Assembly (NCBI GenBank): GCA_964452775.1
Contig: CAYVQP010000074.1
Location: 1 to 19,251 of the forward strand
DNA from: JACKCB01 sp964452775
GTDB taxonomy: Bacteria; Chloroflexota; Anaerolineae; Promineifilales; Promineifilaceae
Direction of reading: 5' to 3'
DNA length: 19,251 nt
Of the stretch, positions 13,514-19,251 are shown in pieces. Below the pieces are notes generated by a model, which saw only the letters and a program-made list of their open reading frames with translations, had not been told where the DNA came from and ran no database searches. Position 1 is the stretch's first letter; every line of letters begins with the position of its first letter. A program made the position numbers and the translations under genes.

Positions 13514-15164
13514 TGCGGGAAGTTCTGGAACGGGTGCTCTTGACGGGGCGCCGTTGGGGTCGAAGGGCGGCTCCGGCCCGCCGGCGGAGGCCGCGCATCG
13601 CCCGGGCTGGAAGCCGGCGCTGGCTCTTTTCGGGGCGGCCCTTGTCTTCTACTGGCTGACGCTGGCCCCGACGGTGCTCTGGGGGGATGATGCCTTTTTC
13701 CAGCGGGCGGCCTGGCAGAGCCGGAGCAGCCCGGTGAATATTGACCATGCGTTGTGGCTGGCGACGGCCCGGCTGTTCACTTACTTGCCCTGGGGAGATG
13801 TCGCCTTCCGGGTTAATCTGCTCTCCGCCGTGGCCGGAGCCGGGTCGGTAGCCCTGGTTTACCTGGCCGGCCGGCAGCTTCGCCTGGGGCAATGGGCCGC
13901 GGCGGCCGGCGCAGTCAGCCTGGCCGTCAGCCACACCTTCTGGAGCCACGCGGTGCGGGCAGAGGTCTACACCCTCTTTACCCTGTTCCTGGCCGGCCAA
14001 CTGCTGCTGTGGTTTGCCTGGCGGCCGGGCCGGAGCTGGCCCATCGCCCTGGCCCTGGCCCTCTTCGGCCTGAGCCTGCTCAGCCACCAGATGGCGGTCT
14101 TGCTACTGCCGGCCCTGGCTTTGCGGCTGTGGCAGGGCCGGCATTGGGTGGCCGGCCGGCAGGTTGCGGGGCTGCTGCTGCTGTTTGTGATTGGCCTGCT
14201 GCCTTTCCTGCTGGCGCTGCGACCGGGGGCGGCCGGAGAGGGCTGGCCGGCCGCGCTGCTGGCCCACTACACCCGCGGCGGCCAGTTTAGCGCGGCTTTG
14301 TTTGATTTTTCCCCGGCCACCCTGGGCCGGGACGTCGTCCTGTGGCTTGGTTTTTTAGGGCTGCAATTTTTCGGCCTGGCTGCCTGGTTGGGGCTGGCCG
14401 GGTTGCGGGCCTGGTGGCGCGAGGCGCTCGGGGCGGGGCCGGAGAGGCGTTTTTGGCCGGCCGGGCTGCGCGGGCTGTTGGGCAGCCCCTGGGGGGTGAT
14501 ATTCGTCCTGTATTTGAGCGGGGTGGCTTTCGCCTTTAGCTATCACGTCAATGACCAGTTTGTCTTTTACCTGCCCAGCTATGTGGCGTTTGCCCTGTTT
14601 GCCGGCCGGGGCTGGCAGGCGTGGGAGCAGGGCCAGTTGCCGGCCCTGCTGCGACGCTACCTGGCCGCGCCCGACGGCCGCTCCTTGCGCCCGAGCCGGC
14701 TGGTCTGCGTCTTGCTGATCGGCCTGCTGCTGCTGTTGCCGCCGCTGTTGTACAATGCCCTGCCTCGGGCGATGAACGTCGCCGGCCTGAACCCGCTGGA
14801 TGTTCGCACCCTGCCCGGGCGCGACCCGAACTGGTTCTTCCTCTGGCCGGGCAAGCGTGGCTACCAGGGGGCGGCCGATTTTGGCCGGGCGGCGCTGGCC
14901 GGGTTGCCGGAAGGGGCCCATGTGATCGCCGACCACACCCCCCTGCAGGTGCTGGCCTATTTGCAGGTGGTGGAGGGAATGCGGCCGGATGTGACCTTGT
15001 TGGCTATTGAGCCGGGTCAGGATTTGGCCCCGCTGGTAGCGGAACTACCGGCCGGGGCGGCCCTCTTCCTGGCGGACGACAACCCGGCTTATTACAATGC
15101 GCCCTCGTTGGGCGAGGTGGCACTCAGGCCGGCCGGGGTGGTCTACGCGGTAGAGCCACCATAG
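13497..15164 (+). CDS. DUF2723 (TMEM260-like) polytopic membrane protein, probable glycosyltransferase
   Basis: A 555-residue membrane protein. ATG 13497 is the only usable start in frame, because a TGA lies at 13485; it has no good ribosome-binding site of its own (see the leader at 13475). Residues 1-38 are a polar tail. About ten hydrophobic helices follow (first at ~40-58). The DUF2723 signature is in the first loop: TLAPTVLWGDDAFFQRAAW, then HALWLATARLFTYLPWGDVA. The acidic pair (GDD) occupies the place of the catalytic acidic residue of GT-C lipid-linked sugar transferases. Later motifs include SHTFWSHAVRAEVYTL and FSYHVNDQFVFYLPSY. The last ~100 residues form a soluble domain (PEGAHVIADHTPLQVL onward). 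The family is related to eukaryotic TMEM260 protein O-mannosyltransferase; bacterial substrates are unknown. A hairpin follows the stop. Confidence 0.85.
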   Translation: MAPVNDAGSSGTGALDGAPLGSKGGSGPPAEAAHRPGWKPALALFGAALVFYWLTLAPTVLWGDDAFFQRAAWQSRSSPVNIDHALWLATARLFTYLPWGDVAFRVNLLSAVAGAGSVALVYLAGRQLRLGQWAAAAGAVSLAVSHTFWSHAVRAEVYTLFTLFLAGQLLLWFAWRPGRSWPIALALALFGLSLLSHQMAVLLLPALALRLWQGRHWVAGRQVAGLLLLFVIGLLPFLLALRPGAAGEGWPAALLAHYTRGGQFSAALFDFSPATLGRDVVLWLGFLGLQFFGLAAWLGLAGLRAWWREALGAGPERRFWPAGLRGLLGSPWGVIFVLYLSGVAFAFSYHVNDQFVFYLPSYVAFALFAGRGWQAWEQGQLPALLRRYLAAPDGRSLRPSRLVCVLLIGLLLLLPPLLYNALPRAMNVAGLNPLDVRTLPGRDPNWFFLWPGKRGYQGAADFGRAALAGLPEGAHVIADHTPLQVLAYLQVVEGMRPDVTLLAIEPGQDLAPLVAELPAGAALFLADDNPAYYNAPSLGEVALRPAGVVYAVEPP

Positions 15165-15189
15165 GGGCGCTCACCGCGCGCGAGCGCCC
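15165..15189. terminator. GC hairpin after the DUF2723 gene
   Basis: GGGCGCTC (15165-15172) pairs with GAGCGCCC (15182-15189) around a 9-base loop, directly after the stop codon. It has no T-tract. A second small inverted repeat, CTATCG-GCCGG-CGATAG, follows at 15205-15221. Both lie between convergent genes. Confidence 0.5.
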
Positions 15190-15268
15190 GCGACCGTGTT
15201 TCGCCTATCGGCCGGCGATAGCCGGGGCCGCCCGGCGGCGAGGCGACCATCCCCTCCGAAAGCGGCCG

Positions 15269-17251
15269 TCACTTTTGGGCGACTTTCTGCGCGAAAGCAA
15301 CAAAGAAATCCAGCGCCGCCGGGTTGCGCATCGCTCCCCGCTTGGCCGCCTGTCCCGGCTCCATGCCCAGCAATATCTTCCGCACCGGCACTTCCATCTT
15401 CTTGCCGCTGAGCGTGTAGGGCACCTCCGGGATGGCGATCACCTCGTCGGGGACGTGGCGCGGGGAGACCTCCTGTCGCAGCCGCTGCTTGATGCGCTCC
15501 GCCAGCTCGCCGGTCAGCGCTTCCCCCGCGCGCATCACCACAAACAGGGCCATGTATGACTCCCGGCCCAGCAGCTCCAGGTCAATCACCAGGCTGTCCG
15601 CCACCTCCGGGAAGGAGTCCACCACCCGGTAAATCTCGCTGGTACCCATGCGGATGCCCTGCCGGTTGATGGTCGAATCGGAGCGGCCGTAGATGACGCA
15701 GCCGCCGCGCTGGTTGAAGGATATCCAATCGCCGTGCCGCCACACGCCGGGGTACATCTCGAAATAGCTGGCCCGATAGCGCTCCATCTCCGGGTCGCCC
15801 CAGAAGTAGAGCGGCATCGAAGGCATCGGCTCGGCAATTACCAGCTCGCCGACCTCGTCCACCACCGGCTGCCCGGCCTCGTTATAGGCCAGCACCTTCG
15901 CGCCCAGGACCGGTCCCTGGATTTCGCCCGCGTAGATGGGCTGAATGCGCGCCCCGCCGACGAAGGCCGTGCAAAGGTCCGTGCCGCCGCTGAGCGATTC
16001 CAGCGCCAACTGCCGGTTGATGTTCTCGTACACCCAACCGAATCCCTCCGGCGAGAGCGGCGAGCCGGTGGAGCCAACGGCCCGAATCCGGCGGAGGTCG
16101 AAGCGCTGGTTGGGCCGGACGCCGCCCTTCAGGCAGGCGCTGATAAAGGCCGCGGACGCGCCGAAGTAGCTCATCCCGCTGCGCTCGGCCAGCTCGAATA
16201 GGGCGTGCAGGTCGGGGTAGCCGGGGCTGCCGTTGTACAGGATGATGGACGCGCCGGAGAGCAGGCTGCCCAACAAGTAGTTCCACATCATCCAGCCGGT
16301 GCTGGTGTACCAGAAGAAGCGGTCGCCCGGCCGCAGGTCGTTGTGGAAGCAGGCGCTCTTGACCAGCTCCAGCAGGATGCCGCCATGCCCGTGCACGATA
16401 GCTTTGGGCAGGCCGGTGGTGCCGGAGGAGTAGAGGATCCACAGCGGGTGGTCGAAGGGCAATTGCGCGAACTCCACTGCGCCGGCCGGCCCGCCCTCGG
16501 CCAGCACCTCTTCCCACAAGGTGGTGTTGAGCAGCCCATCCGCGCCGGCTCCCAGGTGTGGGACCAGGATCGTGCGCTCAACGGTGGGCAGCGCCTGCTG
16601 CAAGGCCCGTATCGCTTCCCGGCGGTCGAAGCGCTTGCCGTTGTACTGGTAGCCGTCCACCGCGACGAGCACCTTCGGCTCAATTTGCGTGAAGCGGTCG
16701 AGCACGCTGCGCTCGCCGAAATCCGGCGAACAGGAGGACCACACCGCTCCCAGACTGGCCGCGGCCAGCATGGCAAGCATCGCTTCCGGGATGTTCGGCA
16801 GATAGGCGGCGACGCGATCCCCAGCGCGCACGCCCATCCGCTGCAGCGCCCGCGCCAGCCGGCCCACCTGCTCCTCCGCCTGCGCCCAACTGATCTCCCG
16901 CAGCGGCTCCCATTCCGACTGGTAGAGCATCATCGGGCGCTCCGCCGTGCGCCGGGCGAAGATGTTCTCGGCGAAGTTCAGCCGGCTGCCGGGGAACCAG
17001 CGTGCGCCGGGCATGCGCCGCTCCTCCAGCGCCGTCTCCCACCTTTGCGCGTAGCGCAGCCCAAAGTACTCCCACAGGCTTTCCCAGAAGGCTTCGACTT
17101 CCGTCACCGACCAGCGCCACAACCCGGCGTAGTTGGAGAAGTGCAGCCCGCGCCGCGCTGCCAACCACCGCATGTAATGGGTCAGGTTGGCGGACTCGAT
17201 AACCGCCTGTCCCGGCGTCCAGATTAATGAACCCTGCTCAATTTCCTGCAT
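15269..17251 (-). CDS. aacS: Acetoacetyl-CoA synthetase (acetoacetate-CoA ligase)
   Basis: A 660-residue protein, the usual length of the family, when started at ATG 17251, which has GGAG 8 nt upstream. The frame is open to 17467, but the extra 72 residues are low-complexity and unlike the family. It is an ANL-superfamily ligase: an N-terminal ACS-type cap, the AMP-binding loop YSSGTTGLPKAIVHGHGG (~270), the TSTGWMMWNYL motif, hinge signatures YGRSDSTINRQGIRMGTSEIY, and the C-terminal catalytic lysine segment LSGKKMEVPVRKIL (~613). These last two, with PGSRLNFAEN near the N-terminus, are typical of AacS rather than acetyl-CoA synthetase. It converts acetoacetate, ATP and CoA to acetoacetyl-CoA, AMP and PPi in the cytoplasm, allowing ketone-body or PHB-derived acetoacetate use. 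It is a single gene, divergent from the glycoside-hydrolase-like gene. Confidence 0.93.
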   Translation of the reverse strand: MQEIEQGSLIWTPGQAVIESANLTHYMRWLAARRGLHFSNYAGLWRWSVTEVEAFWESLWEYFGLRYAQRWETALEERRMPGARWFPGSRLNFAENIFARRTAERPMMLYQSEWEPLREISWAQAEEQVGRLARALQRMGVRAGDRVAAYLPNIPEAMLAMLAAASLGAVWSSCSPDFGERSVLDRFTQIEPKVLVAVDGYQYNGKRFDRREAIRALQQALPTVERTILVPHLGAGADGLLNTTLWEEVLAEGGPAGAVEFAQLPFDHPLWILYSSGTTGLPKAIVHGHGGILLELVKSACFHNDLRPGDRFFWYTSTGWMMWNYLLGSLLSGASIILYNGSPGYPDLHALFELAERSGMSYFGASAAFISACLKGGVRPNQRFDLRRIRAVGSTGSPLSPEGFGWVYENINRQLALESLSGGTDLCTAFVGGARIQPIYAGEIQGPVLGAKVLAYNEAGQPVVDEVGELVIAEPMPSMPLYFWGDPEMERYRASYFEMYPGVWRHGDWISFNQRGGCVIYGRSDSTINRQGIRMGTSEIYRVVDSFPEVADSLVIDLELLGRESYMALFVVMRAGEALTGELAERIKQRLRQEVSPRHVPDEVIAIPEVPYTLSGKKMEVPVRKILLGMEPGQAAKRGAMRNPAALDFFVAFAQKVAQK

Positions 17252-17283
17252 GCTTCCTACTCCATCTGGGGCAAGTGCGGCGG

Positions 17284-17326
17284 GCGGAGAGGTTGCCGGC
17301 TTTGCAAAAAGTGGTAACCTCTCCGC
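17284..17326. promoter_or_regulatory. 11-bp inverted repeat in the leader of the acetoacetyl-CoA synthetase gene
   Basis: GCGGAGAGGTT (17284-17294) and AACCTCTCCGC (17316-17326) pair perfectly, with a few further inner pairs, around a loop containing TTTGCAAAAAG. It lies 33 nt upstream of ATG 17251 in the region between divergent genes (17252-17529). It could be an operator or a 5' untranslated RNA hairpin. The rest of that region shows an AT-rich patch (about 17366-17400) where a promoter might lie, but no convincing pair of boxes. Confidence 0.4.
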
Positions 17327-17529
17327 GTCGCTGGCTAACTGCGCACCCTGACTACCGCGGCGACAGATCCGATATTGGCAAGATAATTGTAAATGGCGAT
17401 GCGCCGCCGGCAAAACCCGGCGTCCATCCGGCCCGTGTATGGTCGGGCGCTCCTGCGCTTGCCCCATGCGAAGCCAACGGGAGGGCGACGCGATTCGCCG
17501 ATGAGATGCCTGGAAAGTACAATAGTCCT

Positions 17530-19188
17530 ATGATGAGACAACTACTGCACCAACGACGACTGACTTACCCTCTGCTCTTGGCCCTGGGCCTGGCGCTGTT
17601 CATCTTTGTCAGCCGGGTCGCCGCCGGCGAGTTGTTCGGCGCGGCGCACGCGCCCCAGGATGCGATGCCGGAGGTGAGCGCGGTTGAGCGCACCAATTAT
17701 CTCCCCCTGGCGCGCGGCGCGGCCGGCGGGGCCGGCAATTGTCGCTACAGCCTGGCCGCCCTCGGCCCCCTGCAGAGCTCGCTGGTTGATGATCTCAATT
17801 CCGGCGCCTATCTCGATTTCGGCTATAGCGGCGCGCTGATTCCCAGCGCCCAATATCTGCCCCTTGTCGTGGTGCACGAGGACAAGAACGGCTCCAACTA
17901 CCTGGGAACCTACACCACCTCTCCCAGCATTGAGACCGCCGATCCCAACAGTCCCGGCAGCCTGCTTTACTGGCTGACCCAGAGGCCGGGCCAATTGTGG
18001 ACCATCGGCAATGAGGTGGAGCGCACCTTCCAGGGGGATATGCACGCCGATGTGTACGCGCAGGCGTATCACGATGTGCGCGAGTATATCAAGCAGTACG
18101 ATCCGGCGGCGCGGACAGTCGTCTCCGGGTTGGTGCAGGTAACGCCCATCCGGTTGGCCTACCTGGATGCCTTTTGGCAGGCGCACATCGACCTCTTCGG
18201 CTTTCCGCCGGAGGTGGACGCCTGGAGTATGCATCTTTACATCCTGCCGGAAGTGACCCCGGACGGCGTGCCTAACAACATCGCCAGCGTCCCCGTGGGT
18301 CTGGAGCACCTCGCCTCCATCGCCAAGAAGGAGAGCGGCGGCAATCCGGCCCAATGCCCGCTGGATGAGGTCTACTGCTTTGCCGAGCACGACGACATGG
18401 GCGTCTTCGCCGAGCAGGTGACGGACATGCGCACCTGGATGTACCAGAAGGGCCAGCGCAACAAGCCGCTGCTGCTCACCGAGTACTCGTTGCTCTACCC
18501 ATATGAGCAGGACGCCGGCAGTTGCTTCATCCAGGACGAATACGGCAACTGCTTCACCCCGCCCCGCGTGCAGGCGTTTATGGACGCCTCGCTCGATTGG
18601 CTGGAGAGCGCGACCGACCCCACCCTGGGCTACCCCCTGGACGGCAACCGGCTGGTGCAGCAATGGGTCTGGTTCAGCGTGAATAACACCGACCAGGCCG
18701 GCTCGGTCAGCAACCTCTACGAAGATAACCTGAGCACAATCCGGCCCCTGGGAGCGATGTACCGTGACCGCGCGGCGGCTGCCGCCGGCTTCGTCAACCT
18801 GGTGGGCGATTCGGCGGCGCAAATCTTCGCCGCTACGGATGGCTCCGGCACGGCCGATGTGGATATCTGGGCCGCCTTCCGCAACACCGGCATCAACCAC
18901 ATCACCGCCCCGTTCGAGGTGACCTTCTACAGCAACGCGGCCCTGACCAACGTCATCGGCGTGTATAACGTCACCCCGGAGCCGGAGGTCGCCGGCTGCG
19001 GCAATCGCGACTATCGGGCGAACACGATGTGGAACAACCGGGCGCCGGGAGTGCACAAGTTTTGGGCCAAGATTGACGCCGGCAACGATATCGGCGAATC
19101 AAACGAGGGCGATAACGTGATCATGGGCCGGGTCTTCGTGGATGGCGAGGCGCTGTATCTGCCTATTAACCTGTTTCCCGGCCGGTAG
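17530..19188 (+). CDS. Exported clan-A glycoside-hydrolase-like TIM-barrel protein with CARDB-like C-terminal domain
   Basis: A 552-residue protein. ATG 17530 (or 17533) is chosen because the signal peptide begins there; the frame is open back to 17227 but the extra sequence is unstructured and overlaps the divergent gene's start. No strong ribosome-binding site is seen. Residues 1-32 are a signal peptide or anchor, then NYLPLARG (~56). Residues ~70-435 look like a TIM barrel. LWTIGNEVE places an Asn-Glu pair at 161-162, as in clan GH-A acid/base residues, and LLLTEYSLLYP puts a Glu at 318 where the nucleophile would be. VDAWSMHLYILPE resembles an intermediate barrel strand. Residues ~440-545 resemble a CARDB-type beta-sandwich (DVDIWAAFRNTG, then DAGNDIGESNEGDN). 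The protein ends LYLPINLFPGR. Polysaccharide hydrolysis is inferred; the GH family is not assigned. Confidence 0.7.
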   Translation: MMRQLLHQRRLTYPLLLALGLALFIFVSRVAAGELFGAAHAPQDAMPEVSAVERTNYLPLARGAAGGAGNCRYSLAALGPLQSSLVDDLNSGAYLDFGYSGALIPSAQYLPLVVVHEDKNGSNYLGTYTTSPSIETADPNSPGSLLYWLTQRPGQLWTIGNEVERTFQGDMHADVYAQAYHDVREYIKQYDPAARTVVSGLVQVTPIRLAYLDAFWQAHIDLFGFPPEVDAWSMHLYILPEVTPDGVPNNIASVPVGLEHLASIAKKESGGNPAQCPLDEVYCFAEHDDMGVFAEQVTDMRTWMYQKGQRNKPLLLTEYSLLYPYEQDAGSCFIQDEYGNCFTPPRVQAFMDASLDWLESATDPTLGYPLDGNRLVQQWVWFSVNNTDQAGSVSNLYEDNLSTIRPLGAMYRDRAAAAAGFVNLVGDSAAQIFAATDGSGTADVDIWAAFRNTGINHITAPFEVTFYSNAALTNVIGVYNVTPEPEVAGCGNRDYRANTMWNNRAPGVHKFWAKIDAGNDIGESNEGDNVIMGRVFVDGEALYLPINLFPGR

Positions 19189-19202
19189 TCAGGCTAACGC
19201 AG

Positions 19203-19237
19203 ATTCCCGGAAACAAACTTAGATTCCCGGAAACTGG
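19203..19237 (+). repeat. Direct repeat of GATTCCCGGAAAC after the last gene
   Basis: GATTCCCGGAAAC occurs twice in tandem, about 22 nt apart, just after the stop at 19188. It nearly matches the stem of the TCTG-loop hairpins at 8374-8447 (ATCCCGGAAACT), but here the complementary arms are missing. The window ends before the structure, if any, is complete. Confidence 0.55.
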
Positions 19238-19251
19238 CCCCTAGCGGCCAT

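Noticed and set aside
13407..14087. Minus-strand frame opposite the DUF2723 gene start
   Set aside because: Low-complexity Gln/Arg/Pro-rich shadow; the plus strand shows membrane helices and the DUF2723 signature.
17252..17467. 72-residue N-terminal extension of acetoacetyl-CoA synthetase
   Set aside because: ATG 17251 has a good ribosome-binding site and gives the normal family length; the extension is unlike the family.
17227..17529. Upstream extension of the glycoside-hydrolase-like gene by 101 residues
   Set aside because: The signal peptide begins at 17530; the extension has no recognisable fold and overlaps the start of the divergent acetoacetyl-CoA synthetase gene.

Overview
The window is GC-rich, densely coding DNA from what is probably a Chloroflexota bacterium (Anaerolineae/Caldilineae-like). 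This is inferred from the protein families present and from short Tyr/Phe-Leu-Pro-Leu/Val motifs beside the signal segments or at the C-termini of exported proteins. No rRNA, tRNA, CRISPR array or transposase gene was seen. Two runs of exactly 100 N (2801-2900 and 4640-4739) mark assembly gaps, and both fall inside tandem-repeat arrays.

Layout. 1-2159 (+): 3' part of a gene for a membrane-anchored protein with a DUF420-like four-helix domain and two cupredoxin domains. 2216-2668 (+): small DUF1905/YdeI-like protein. 2671-3008: hairpin repeat array 1. 3022-4539 (+): lipoprotein paralogous to the C-terminal half of the first protein. 4555-5275: hairpin repeat array 2. 5401-6288 (+): exported FGE-sulfatase (SUMF1)-like protein. 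6489-7361 and 7424-8371 (+): a PurM-fold kinase-like protein and an eIF2B/ribose-bisphosphate-isomerase-fold protein. 8456-10789 and 10815-11909 (-): FTR1-type iron permease and M75/EfeO-like lipoprotein, an operon. 12259-13044 (-): two-domain VOC (glyoxalase-fold) protein. 13155-13450: hairpin repeat array 3. 13497-15164 (+): DUF2723 glycosyltransferase-like membrane protein. 15269-17251 (-): acetoacetyl-CoA synthetase. 17530-19188 (+): exported clan-A glycoside-hydrolase-like protein with a CARDB-like C-terminus.

How the genes may work together. The FTR1-M75 pair is the membrane and extracytoplasmic part of an Efe-like iron uptake system. In E. coli EfeO the M75 domain is fused to a cupredoxin; here cupredoxins are instead found on two separate envelope proteins about 6 kb away. 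Those two proteins share an otherwise unrecognised His-rich helical segment and an EF-hand-like loop. A joint role in metal handling is inference only.

The most unusual content is non-coding. The three arrays are built from short hairpins that carry a 5' GTAA or GTAG tetranucleotide, sometimes as head-to-head inverted pairs. This is the organisation of REP/BIME/REPIN elements. Stem sequences vary between copies by compensatory or wobble-preserving changes. A second recurrent class consists of perfect hairpins with an invariant TCTG loop, found after several genes with unrelated stem sequences.
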